From positions 1 to 25,953 of the IMG/VR virus record IMGVR_UViG_3300046028_000866: 25,953 bases of DNA, one strand, 5' to 3'. The position numbers and the translations under genes were made by a program. Shown here piece by piece: positions 18,139 to 24,869 of the stretch. Within the stretch, counting starts at the first letter, position 1, and each line of letters opens with the position of its first letter. The stretch comes from a virus. The notes beneath the pieces are model-generated. The model saw only the letters and a list, made by a program, of their open reading frames with translations, searched no databases and had not been told where the DNA came from.

Positions 18139-18765
18139 TTAGTTTCCGTAACCGTAAAACACAGTTACATAAATTGGATCACCAGTTCCACCTGTTGCAG
18201 GTACTGCTGTGGCAAATTGAACGTAGTATTCATCGTTGGTATATGTACCAGGACCTGATGCGCTGAGCGGGGTGTAGTTTACACTGACAAATGCGCCAGC
18301 TTGTCTTTTTACCACGGTGTAGTTTATCGTTGCACCAATTTGTATAACATTGTCGACTAATACCATTAAATTATAATCACTGTTTGTGTATGATGTGCGA
18401 TAGTCTACATTGGCACTCAATGGGCCAAATGTTGTTTCGGTGCCATTGGCAGCAAATCTGCTAACTTGGATGGCAGATGCTCCTGCTTTTTTAACAACTT
18501 CCCATATTCCGTCAATGTATGCTTCAATGCTGTTAGTTGATGTATTATATCTAATATACCCGTTGGGGCCGTTAGGTGTACGAACATTGCTGAGCTTAGG
18601 TCTTTGATCTGTAGTGCCTTTTGGCAATCGTAAACCGCCGGTAATGTCCATAACAGCACGACCACCATTATTTGTGTGCGTTGCCAAATCTCTGTTGTCG
18701 TAGATCATTAGCGCATCATCGGATGCACTATAACTAGACAGAGTTTTTTGTTTTAAGAATCTCAT
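18139..18765 (-). CDS. Fibre-like virion structural protein, 208 aa
   Basis: This is a compact protein. The N-terminus 'MRFLKQKTLSSYSASDDALM' leads into the shared block 'LRLPKGTTDQRP' (about residues 45-56), 'GYIRYNTSTNSIEAYIDGIW' (69-88), then a C-terminal beta domain with 'LMVLVDNVIQIGATINYTVV' and a closing 'GDPIYVTVFYGYGN'. The pattern 'V.VDN.iQ....NYTV' followed by 'P..GdpI.V' is common in short phage fibre and tail-tip domains. The first bases overlap the end of the upstream gene (ATGA at 18762-18765), a classic translational coupling. It may serve as an adaptor using the same module as its larger neighbours; receptor contact is speculative. Confidence 0.76.
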   Translation of the reverse strand: MRFLKQKTLSSYSASDDALMIYDNRDLATHTNNGGRAVMDITGGLRLPKGTTDQRPKLSNVRTPNGPNGYIRYNTSTNSIEAYIDGIWEVVKKAGASAIQVSRFAANGTETTFGPLSANVDYRTSYTNSDYNLMVLVDNVIQIGATINYTVVKRQAGAFVSVNYTPLSASGPGTYTNDEYYVQFATAVPATGGTGDPIYVTVFYGYGN

Positions 18766-19151
18766 ACTGGTAATGTGCTGACTGTAACGTTTAATAAATT
18801 AGTAACTGGACTGGCTGCATTGCTCATTTGATATCCAACTGCAATATAGTCTGTATTGGCTAAAACAAATTTTTCATCGTTAAAAAATACAGTTTCTCCT
18901 GCTGGAACTGTTAGTTGTTTAACCACTAAAGATTTTGCAGTACCTCCAGTTATTGTGTTGTTGTCACTACCGCCGCTTGGAGAAACAATATAGATATTGA
19001 TGTCAACTGATTCACTAGTTTCGTCAGTTAAACTTATTGTTCCAGTATTGCATATTGCTATACAGGTTACTGCATTATTTCCACTACTTGTGTATACAGT
19101 AGTAGGAGTTGTCATTGTAGTACCCTCAACTATTTTTCCTATAACGGCCAT
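18762..19151 (-). CDS. Small beta-sandwich virion protein (paralogue family of three)
   Basis: This 129-aa protein begins MAVIGKIVEGTTMTTPTTVY. It has 'VTCIAICNTGTISL', an Asp/Ser-rich loop, 'NIYIVSPSGG', then 'SLVVKQLTVPAGETVFFNDE' and 'KFVLANTDYIAVGYQM'. It is closest to the 110-aa product at 15534-15866 and is the longest of the trio, the extra length lying in the loop after the first strands. The Shine-Dalgarno AAGGAT is 6 nt before the ATG and overlaps the upstream stop region. No signal peptide or membrane helix is present. It is probably a structural subunit that partners the fibre next to it: each family member lies beside a fibre-type gene. Confidence 0.74.
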   Translation of the reverse strand: MAVIGKIVEGTTMTTPTTVYTSSGNNAVTCIAICNTGTISLTDETSESVDINIYIVSPSGGSDNNTITGGTAKSLVVKQLTVPAGETVFFNDEKFVLANTDYIAVGYQMSNAASPVTNLLNVTVSTLPV

Positions 19152-19160
19152 TTTTAATCC

Positions 19161-20213
19161 TTAAAATAACATGCTAAACAGCAATGCTCTGTTTTTACTT
19201 ACCAATTCGTCTCTAGTATTTTCTGTGTTAACAAAATAAAGTCCTGACCTACCAGTACTTTCTGCTCTAGAATATATTACATGACTACCAGATACCAAGC
19301 CTGGACTACCCACATCATTGTTTATCTGTAATGTTGTATTGATCTCAACTTTTCCAGTTCCAAAAGGAGTAAGTTTTATGTTATCATTTCCAGAACCTAC
19401 CGTTAAAATTTCTGTTTGGTCAAATTCTAATCTTTGCAATTGTACTCGATCTGCATAAATGTTTGCAGCCAATACTCCGTCTACAAAGAATCCAACTGTG
19501 CTTGCAGTAGTTGGATATCCTGTTTGGGTTCCATAGTATGTTAGACTTCCGCCTGTACTAGAATTATTTGGTGTAATATCTTTATCTGCAATAATAACAC
19601 GAGTATCCTGACTCTGCGGAGCACGAATTTGAAATGTTGGATTATTCAAGATAGAAAAGTCAACATAATCTTTGTTTGGAATATCGTCGTTGTCAGTTAC
19701 CTGTAATCGATAATTTGTTGTACCTGCTACTTTAACAACACCTGTACCTGTACCAATAAGAGTAAGGTCACCGCTGTCTGTTGATGAATCAGTTAAAATT
19801 CTTCTAATTTTTAAATTACTATCAGCAAATCCGTATGCTGTTTCCGACGATCCGGTAACAATTTGCCAATAGCCGGACGCAGAAGCAGGATCTTCATCTG
19901 TGGCGAATCCTGGATCTGTTTCATTCCACACAAAAGCTGCTCGAGGAACTGCTGTAGAATCCACATATGTACCTCGATCGATTTCAATGCCTGAATATGT
20001 GAGGCTGACTCCGGGACCGTTTTCTCCATCATTGAGGGTAATTATTCTATCTGAAATTTCTAAATTGGTAGTAGAAACAGAAGTAACATCACCTTGAACT
20101 GTTAGATTGCCGGTTATAATAGTGTCGCCAGATGTTCCGGTATCTAACTTAATAGTACCGCCATCTTTAACTTTAATATTATAATCGCCGTTGACGCGGA
20201 AAAACTGTCCCAT
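19161..20213 (-). CDS. Virion structural protein with phage-fibre repeats, 350 aa
   Basis: The first residues are MGQFFRVNGDYNIKVKDGGT. 'GDTIITGNLTVQGDVTSVST' and 'LEISDRIITLNDGENGPGVS' follow, a layout I associate with virion structural proteins of marine T4-like phages. Mid-protein it has 'RAAFVWNETDP' and 'GYWQIVTG'. The second half holds 'NIKLTPFGTGKVEINTTL', again the GTGxVxI repeat seen in the 350/362-aa pair, and the C-terminal 'LVSGSHVIYSRAESTGRSG'. It starts 14 nt after the upstream stop, with an AGGAAT Shine-Dalgarno. I infer an elongated trimeric subunit, perhaps at the base of a fibre. The exact virion location cannot be told from sequence. Confidence 0.78.
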   Translation of the reverse strand: MGQFFRVNGDYNIKVKDGGTIKLDTGTSGDTIITGNLTVQGDVTSVSTTNLEISDRIITLNDGENGPGVSLTYSGIEIDRGTYVDSTAVPRAAFVWNETDPGFATDEDPASASGYWQIVTGSSETAYGFADSNLKIRRILTDSSTDSGDLTLIGTGTGVVKVAGTTNYRLQVTDNDDIPNKDYVDFSILNNPTFQIRAPQSQDTRVIIADKDITPNNSSTGGSLTYYGTQTGYPTTASTVGFFVDGVLAANIYADRVQLQRLEFDQTEILTVGSGNDNIKLTPFGTGKVEINTTLQINNDVGSPGLVSGSHVIYSRAESTGRSGLYFVNTENTRDELVSKNRALLFSMLF

Positions 20214-20227
20214 TGCTGATTCCTAAA

Positions 20228-20623
20228 TTATAAAGGATATAGTGTAAGTTGATCGCCTGTACTGTCCTGAAAGTTTTCTAACTTCCATGTGTACCGAGCT
20301 CCGGCAAAATCAATAGCAATGCGTTTTGACAATGATCTAATGAATACTTCACTAGCATCTGCACCACCATTTAAATAACCTTTAATTGCTATTTCTCCGT
20401 ATGCGTTAGGTGCATCAGCAGTTGTAGTTCCGGTCATGTAGGCAGTAGTGGTTCCAATGTTGCCAATTTGAGCAACTACAAAAGTTCTTCTTCCTCGTTG
20501 CTTAATAATAACTCCGTCGGTTCTTGAACTGGCATCATAGAATGTAACTCTAATACCAGAATTGCCGTTATATGTACCTACAACATCGGTACCGAATGCA
20601 TCTTTTCTTAATGGACGTCCCAT
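20228..20623 (-). CDS. Conserved virion structural protein, 131 aa (MGRPL family)
   Basis: This is a soluble 131-aa protein. It starts 'MGRPLRKDAFGTDVVGTYN' and continues with 'IRVTFYDASSRTDGVIIKQR' and 'GRRTFVVAQIG'. It ends 'YTWKLENFQDSTGDQLTLYP'. I recall this type of small basic-to-neutral structural protein from marine T4-like phages, where it sits near the fibre genes, but I cannot name a validated function. A strong Shine-Dalgarno (AAGGAG) precedes the ATG at 20623. About 60 nt upstream is a GATAAATA late promoter, with a short hairpin between. It therefore heads the fibre transcription unit. Early position and good translation signals suggest a protein needed in many copies. Confidence 0.74.
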   Translation of the reverse strand: MGRPLRKDAFGTDVVGTYNGNSGIRVTFYDASSRTDGVIIKQRGRRTFVVAQIGNIGTTTAYMTGTTTADAPNAYGEIAIKGYLNGGADASEVFIRSLSKRIAIDFAGARYTWKLENFQDSTGDQLTLYPL

Positions 20624-20657
20624 TTGTTTCTCCTTAAATATGACGTTCTAGGTCTAC

Positions 20658-20672
20658 GCAGAGGGATTCTGC
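20658..20672 (-). promoter_or_regulatory. Leader hairpin between late promoter and the 131-aa gene
   Basis: GCAGA-ATCCC-TCTGC on the minus strand makes a perfect 5-bp stem with a 5-nt loop. It lies in the predicted ~70-nt leader, well upstream of AAGGAG. No U-run follows, so it is unlikely to terminate transcription. It may protect the 5' end of the mRNA. This is inferred from sequence alone. Confidence 0.35.
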
Positions 20673-20691
20673 ATAAATCTTCTTGACTGTT

Positions 20692-20699
20692 TATTTATC
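20692..20699 (-). promoter_or_regulatory. T4-type late promoter (GATAAATA) for the fibre unit
   Basis: GATAAATA on the minus strand fits NATAAATA. It overlaps the last codons and stop of the small helical gene (stop codon at 20695-20697). The first ATG downstream is at 20623, preceded by AAGGAG. This placement would restart late transcription after the head cassette and its terminator. Confidence 0.6.
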
Positions 20700-20964
20700 C
20701 GCGACTCAGCATAGCCATCAGTTCCATTTTTTCTACTGTATCTATTATTTTATTGATAGCATCTATTTCCTGTTGTGCTTTTTCTAAGTGACTTCTATTT
20801 TTGGTCTGCCTATGTAACACCATTATTTTACTGTGTTCTTGTATGTGCTGATTGATCATTTTTTCGATGAGTTGTACATCGTGTGTAAACATAGGGAAGC
20901 GTTTGCGCCATCCGGTAAACTGAGCGCGAAGTTGTTCGAAGTCTTTGTCTGATTCTATTTTCAC
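20695..20964 (-). CDS. Small helical (coiled-coil) protein between gp23 and the fibre cluster, 89 aa
   Basis: The reading frame starts with GTG at 20964 (MKIESDKDFEQLRAQFTGWR). The protein is charged and predicted almost wholly helical, with 'VQLIEKMINQHIQEHSKIMV' and 'SHLEKAQQEIDAINKIIDTV' as likely coiled-coil segments, ending 'MAMLSRG'. No Shine-Dalgarno is evident: the GTG stands only 5 nt after a weak CTTAAATA and about 19 nt after the gp23 terminator, so the true start may be another codon or translation may be leaderless. I do not recognise the family by name. Helical proteins of this size in T4-like phages are often assembly factors or neck/tail connectors, but that is inference. Confidence 0.66.
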   Translation of the reverse strand: MKIESDKDFEQLRAQFTGWRKRFPMFTHDVQLIEKMINQHIQEHSKIMVLHRQTKNRSHLEKAQQEIDAINKIIDTVEKMELMAMLSRG

Positions 20965-20982
20965 TTGCTATTTAAGTCAAAC

Positions 20983-21006
20983 AAAAAGGCTCCGAAGAGC
21001 CTTTTT
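20983..21006 (-). terminator. Rho-independent terminator after gp23 (UUCG tetraloop)
   Basis: A perfect 10-bp inverted repeat, AAAAAGGCTC-TTCG-GAGCCTTTTT on the minus strand, ends in a T-run and begins 25 nt after the gp23 stop codon. The GC-rich core closed by a UUCG loop is a textbook strong terminator. The A/T arms make it symmetric, so it could also stop transcripts from the other strand, but no plus-strand gene is present here. Confidence 0.93.
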
Positions 21007-21030
21007 GGATTTGCGTAATACGCCTGCTGA

Positions 21031-22200
21031 TTAAGCGAAACGTAGGTTAGCGGAAGTTACTGCAACTTTAGCTAGGTAGTCAGCTGCGTTACCTAGAGAA
21101 GAAGCTGTATTTGTCAACTCAACATAACCATATCGTGTCATGAATGATACGACTGGTTCGAAAGTTGCTGGGTCAAGAACAACACCGCTGCTCATCAATG
21201 GAATGTATGGGCAGTAGAATGCTGGAGCATCAGACTCGCTAGAACCTTTGTAACCGATAAGAACATCATCAGATGTAGCATAACCGTTAACATAAACTTT
21301 CATTGCGCTGTTCAATGTACCAACAAACTTGGTGTTTGTAGGAGCTTCGAATGTACCTTCTGTTGTTCTTGCGAACGCAGAAGTTGTTGCGCTTTGTAGC
21401 AATGTCAATACTGTTGGAGATACAACAGCGTAGTTACCAGCACCACGACGTGTACGCTGAGCGATCAAGTTAGCTGCACGATTGATTTGAACAGCTAGAG
21501 CAGCGTGTTCATCACCAACGAATGTAGCAGTACCAGAAACAGCAGCTTGGTCATAAGTTAAAACTGTACCAGCTAGGCTGTTCAAAGAAGCAATAACTTC
21601 TTGGTCGATTTCAGCTGTAATTTCTTGTGCTAGAGCAGCCATGATTTCTGCTTCGATGTCAATGCCTTGTTGGGCTTGTGCATCTTGAGCAGCTTCAAAC
21701 GTCCAACGAGCTGACAACTTGCGTGTCTTAGCTTCGACGGTTTGTTTCAAGATTTGGATGCTCATTCTGTTACCAGCTACACCTTCAAGAGCGGCTGTAG
21801 AAGCAGCTTTATCAGAAGCAGCACCAGAATAGCCTTCAGCAATCTTGAATGGGCTTAGTGCTTCATCACCAGCTGTTACATCAGTACCTGATGTGCTGTT
21901 GAATGTGTCAGCGTAACGCACACGCAATGTGTGAATTTGACCAACTGGGCCAGTCATAGGCTGGACACCTACCAACTCGTTAGCGATAACGGTTGGCATT
22001 ACACGTCTGATGACGGGTAGAATAACACGGTTAAGTGTTGCAACGTTGCCAGCGGAAGTAGCTCCAGCAGTAGCACTTTCTGCGAGATACTTGCGGGTAT
22101 TCTCTAGAGTAGTTGCCATTACTGAACGCTTGTTACCTTGTAGACCTTCTAATAGGGCCTCTTTGGTCTCCGACCAGCGTGACTCGAGTAATTGTGACAT
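21031..22200 (-). CDS. 23: Major capsid protein precursor, gp23
   Basis: This HK97-fold major head protein of T4-like phages builds the capsid hexamers. It opens MSQLLESRWSETKEALLEGL. The hallmark 'NELVGVQPMTGPVGQIHTLR' spans about residues 73-92, resembling the 'VGVQPM.GP.GQ' region of T4 gp23. Later come 'NAMKVYVNGYA..DDVLIGYKG' and a C-terminal 'VSFMTRYGYVELTN'. A gp21-type site [L/I]-x-E occurs as LAE at 39-41, just after the acidic/helical propeptide, so a mature chain of about 348 residues starting SATAGATSAG is predicted. At 389 aa it is much shorter than T4 gp23 (521 aa), so the T4 insertion domain may be reduced or missing. It has the best Shine-Dalgarno here (AAGGAGA, overlapping the gp22 stop) and a strong terminator downstream, consistent with very high expression. 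Confidence 0.97.
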   Translation of the reverse strand: MSQLLESRWSETKEALLEGLQGNKRSVMATTLENTRKYLAESATAGATSAGNVATLNRVILPVIRRVMPTVIANELVGVQPMTGPVGQIHTLRVRYADTFNSTSGTDVTAGDEALSPFKIAEGYSGAASDKAASTAALEGVAGNRMSIQILKQTVEAKTRKLSARWTFEAAQDAQAQQGIDIEAEIMAALAQEITAEIDQEVIASLNSLAGTVLTYDQAAVSGTATFVGDEHAALAVQINRAANLIAQRTRRGAGNYAVVSPTVLTLLQSATTSAFARTTEGTFEAPTNTKFVGTLNSAMKVYVNGYATSDDVLIGYKGSSESDAPAFYCPYIPLMSSGVVLDPATFEPVVSFMTRYGYVELTNTASSLGNAADYLAKVAVTSANLRFA

Positions 22201-22211
22201 AGTAGTTCTCC

Positions 22212-23309
22212 TTAAACTTTTAGTCCCGCAAGCCTGCGGATGTCAAAAATTTCAGCAGTTTTTTCTTCACTGCTAAATTGTTGTGCCTGTTTCTTATCGC
22301 CTGTAATTTCTTTGCCTTCGGTCAACGCTTTCTTAACTGGAGTATTACCGCCGTTCATTACTGAAGGAATATACTTGTCATAAGCATTTCTTAATTTGTC
22401 TGTTTGAACTGATTCTAACAGTTCACGCATAACTACTTTCTTGTCGCCGGATAATGGGTTTAGCAATTCGCTCATAACTTCTTTGCGTGCCATTGTGTCC
22501 TTTGCCATGCGTAATTGTGCATCACGACTTTCTACTAACTTTTGTGTATCTGCAACGATCTTTGCTGCTTCTTCTAATTCTTGTTCTCTTTGAACAAGCA
22601 CTTTTAGAAGTTTAGCTGTCTCTGATTTCTCATTAAGATGGCTAGCTGCATACTCGCTTGCAAAACTTTCGAATATTCTGCGACCAAAATCATTTCTGCG
22701 GGCTGCTTCAATGTCTTCTTTCAATTGTTTCATTTCAGACTTCAGTCCTTTAGAGACTGTTTCTTCGATGATTTGACTTGAACGAGCAATGAATTCTTTC
22801 TTGATAGCTTCAAACTTAGCTTTGCTTTCGCGAACCAATTTAACTTTGGTTTCAGCTAGGTCTTTCTTATCGCTGTGGAATTCTGCGATTTCTTTCGCCA
22901 GTGCGTCCACAATAAAGGATTCTAATTGACTAACATTTCCTGCTACCTTTGAACGGTCTTCGTGTAGTTCGCCGATCTCTTTACGCAGATTATTCATGAT
23001 AAAAGATTCCATTGTGGCGGAATCTTGATTCATTTTTTCTGCATAACGAGCTCTTGCTTCAATAAGTCCCTGACGGTCTTCGGCTAGTTCACCTAATTCA
23101 GCTGACAAGCGGTCAGCTAACATAGATTCAACAGCTTCTACCAATGAGGATTTATCGTGCTCATATTTCTGAGCAAATTCTTCACGTAGCATTGCAGTGA
23201 CTTGTTCACGGTTTTCTTCGATTCTGCCTTGCCAGGCAGACTCAATTTCCGATTTCATATCTTCGGAAATCACATTGTCTTCAAACAATTTTTTAACGAA
23301 ATCTAGCAT
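22212..23309 (-). CDS. 22: Prohead core scaffolding protein, gp22
   Basis: This is the main internal scaffold around which the gp23 shell assembles. In T4 it is then degraded by gp21. The 365-aa chain starts MLDFVKKLFEDNVISEDMKS and is charged, Glu/Lys-rich and predicted almost entirely helical. A repeated segment begins at residues about 60, 100, 129 and 181 ('VESMLADRLSAELGELAEDR', 'MESFIMNNLRKEIGELHEDR', 'LESFIVDALAKEIAEFHSDK', and a weaker copy). Possible cleavage sites of the type [L/I]-x-E are many, including 'LVE', 'IIE', 'LLE' and 'LTE'. The C-terminus 'IFDIRRLAGLKV' is short and basic/hydrophobic, as expected for contact with the shell. Position between gp21 and gp23 matches T4. SD AGGAGA precedes the ATG. 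Confidence 0.93.
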   Translation of the reverse strand: MLDFVKKLFEDNVISEDMKSEIESAWQGRIEENREQVTAMLREEFAQKYEHDKSSLVEAVESMLADRLSAELGELAEDRQGLIEARARYAEKMNQDSATMESFIMNNLRKEIGELHEDRSKVAGNVSQLESFIVDALAKEIAEFHSDKKDLAETKVKLVRESKAKFEAIKKEFIARSSQIIEETVSKGLKSEMKQLKEDIEAARRNDFGRRIFESFASEYAASHLNEKSETAKLLKVLVQREQELEEAAKIVADTQKLVESRDAQLRMAKDTMARKEVMSELLNPLSGDKKVVMRELLESVQTDKLRNAYDKYIPSVMNGGNTPVKKALTEGKEITGDKKQAQQFSSEEKTAEIFDIRRLAGLKV

Positions 23310-23324
23310 GTGATTCTCCTACTG

Positions 23325-23951
23325 TTATTTGAGACCCTTGATGATCTTCACCAAGCTCTCTGCTATGTATTTCTGTGCCTTTGGGTCGCCTTGAACTTCT
23401 CTTGATATGTTTAATGCCTTGTTTCCACCTAATGTATTCATTAAATGTTCGTATACTGGAGTTGGGTATGCTCCCGGGGCGCTGGGTTGTGCTACAACAT
23501 CCACTGTGATAATTTCAAAACCTTGTACGTTCCCGGATCCATCTACTTCACCAGAACCTCTGCTTGAAACTCCCAACTTGACTCCTGCTTCCAACATGGA
23601 CTGAATTAACTGCCCCATTGGAGTTGGGAGTATTTTTAGTTTTCCGTAGCCGTTAGGACCATCCATCCACATCTTGGTAATCATATGACTAACTCGATCT
23701 AGATTGATTTTTAAATCCTGTGGGTGATCAACTTCTCCTAGTACGGAGTATCCGCCAGAGATTTGTTCGTTAAGCGTTTTGACAGCCTTGCCAATCTCTT
23801 GCGAAGAATATATACGTTGATTTGCATTACGGATATCACCCTGAATGCAAATCCCGTTTAGATGCAGTGACTTCTTGCCACCGACATCCTCGCTCTCCAA
23901 TACAATCTTGGCCTGGTCGAAACTCAAATGTTCACTAAGAGTATGCTTCAC
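23325..23951 (-). CDS. 21: Prohead protease, gp21
   Basis: This serine protease of the T4 gp21 / herpesvirus assemblin-like group digests the scaffold and trims gp23 after head assembly. It has 208 aa with a GTG start at 23951 (MKHTLSEHLS), chosen because it has an AGGAC Shine-Dalgarno and follows the upstream stop by 12 nt. Visible motifs: 'GEVDHPQDLKINLDRVSHMI' with candidate catalytic His76; 'GVSSRGSGE' with candidate Ser129/130; 'DVVAQPSAPGAY' (151-162). These follow the order in T4 gp21. Sites matching the enzyme's own specificity ([L/I]-x-E) lie near both ends (LSE 5-7, IAE 196-198), suggesting self-trimming. Which Ser is catalytic is inferred. Confidence 0.94.
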   Translation of the reverse strand: MKHTLSEHLSFDQAKIVLESEDVGGKKSLHLNGICIQGDIRNANQRIYSSQEIGKAVKTLNEQISGGYSVLGEVDHPQDLKINLDRVSHMITKMWMDGPNGYGKLKILPTPMGQLIQSMLEAGVKLGVSSRGSGEVDGSGNVQGFEIITVDVVAQPSAPGAYPTPVYEHLMNTLGGNKALNISREVQGDPKAQKYIAESLVKIIKGLK

Positions 23952-23963
23952 CTTGTCGTCCTA

Positions 23964-24809
23964 TTACCTACGACCACGGAAAAGACCTGCGGCGCCTTTG
24001 TCTGCAGATTCTTTAGAACCAGCTTTCTCGGCACCGTGTCCTGGTTCTTTAGTAGAGAATGCATTACCATTCTTAGCACCAGGAGTATTTACATTACCAC
24101 CGTCTTGTAACTGTGGCTTACCTTTTGATAGGCCTGAACCTTTTAGGTCACCGGACATACCTTGTTGGCCAGCATCGCTGCCGTTCTTGCCGCCTAGGAT
24201 GTTGGCTGCTGTGCCGCCCATGTCGTTCTTGCTGAACTTTAGACCACCTGCAGAACCGTCAGCTTTTTCGCCTTGGCCTTTCTTTTCTGCGCCGTGACCT
24301 GCTGGAACTTTCTCAACATATTCACGAACTGTTGCTAGATCAAAACCGTCTTTCATTTCTTCTTCGTCACCGCCCATGTCGTCACCGCCCATGTCGTCAC
24401 CGTTCATTGCATCAAACTTAGCTTGTAGTTCGTCAACAATAGCGTCTAGATCTTGAAATAGTTCTTCTGGGGCTTTGTCAGCAAATTCGTCATTGCCTTC
24501 TTCGTCTGGACCCATTTCACCGGCTAGATCATCAGTTGGGTCTCCACCCATATCTGGCATTTCGTCATCACCTTCGTAGGCAATGTCTTCAAAGTTTTCT
24601 TCTAGGTCGTCTTCACCTTCTTCTTTTTCTTCTTCAGAAGCTTCGTCGACTTCTTCTTCCTCTTCGTCGTCCATTTCAGCTTCGATTAGTTGCTCATAGA
24701 TTTCGCGAGATTTAGCTACCACATACTCGTGGAATAGTTCTTCTGCTTTTTGTTTGTCGTCGTTGACCAGATGTCCAAGCATCTGCTCAAGAATATTTTT
24801 ATCTGCCAT
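23964..24809 (-). CDS. Acidic prohead core protein (gp67/gp68-like)
   Basis: This is a 281-aa protein. Residues 1-45 form a helix-rich head ('ILEQMLGHLVNDDKQKAEEL', 'EYVVAKSREIYEQLIEAEMD'). They are followed by a strongly acidic stretch (46-75, mostly Glu/Asp), a Gly/Asp/Met-rich tandem repeat (136-149), and a Gly/Lys/Ser-rich basic tail with two related copies of 'GHGAEKxGxxEKADGxAGGL' (about 171-190 and 257-276), ending GLFRGRR. Internal [L/I]-x-E sites (e.g. LIE 41-43) suit processing by gp21. Position directly before gp21 matches T4 genes 67/68, which encode core proteins packaged with the DNA, but this chain is longer (T4 gp67 80 aa, gp68 141 aa). It may merge both roles. SD AAGGAG. Confidence 0.8.
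   Translation of the reverse strand: MADKNILEQMLGHLVNDDKQKAEELFHEYVVAKSREIYEQLIEAEMDDEEEEEVDEASEEEKEEGEDDLEENFEDIAYEGDDEMPDMGGDPTDDLAGEMGPDEEGNDEFADKAPEELFQDLDAIVDELQAKFDAMNGDDMGGDDMGGDEEEMKDGFDLATVREYVEKVPAGHGAEKKGQGEKADGSAGGLKFSKNDMGGTAANILGGKNGSDAGQQGMSGDLKGSGLSKGKPQLQDGGNVNTPGAKNGNAFSTKEPGHGAEKAGSKESADKGAAGLFRGRR
24365..24407. repeat. 15-bp tandem repeat within the core-protein gene (2.9 copies)
   Basis: Two exact 15-bp units and a 13-bp partial unit with one change follow each other in frame. On the coding strand they encode the repeat Gly-Asp-Asp-Met-Gly. Because the unit is a multiple of three, slippage would change copy number without breaking the frame. This fits a flexible acidic linker whose length can vary. 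Confidence 0.88.
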
Positions 24810-24869
24810 AGCGTATTCTCCTTGATTGTTAGGCTGTAAGTTATTTACTACGCATTTAAAAAAATGGTG

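Noticed and set aside
18417-18668. Minus-strand 83-codon frame inside the 208-aa fibre gene
   Set aside because: It is a frame shadow: the 208-aa frame has the shared fibre module and proper overlaps with its neighbours.
23845-24297. Plus-strand 150-codon open frame opposite gp21 and the core protein
   Set aside because: It is a Pro-rich mirror of Gly-rich coding sequence, spans two real genes, and has no independent support.
24840-24860. AGTAAATA as a late promoter before the acidic core protein
   Set aside because: It has two changes from TATAAATA, so it is too weak to claim. The gene has a good Shine-Dalgarno and can be expressed from the promoter at 25737.
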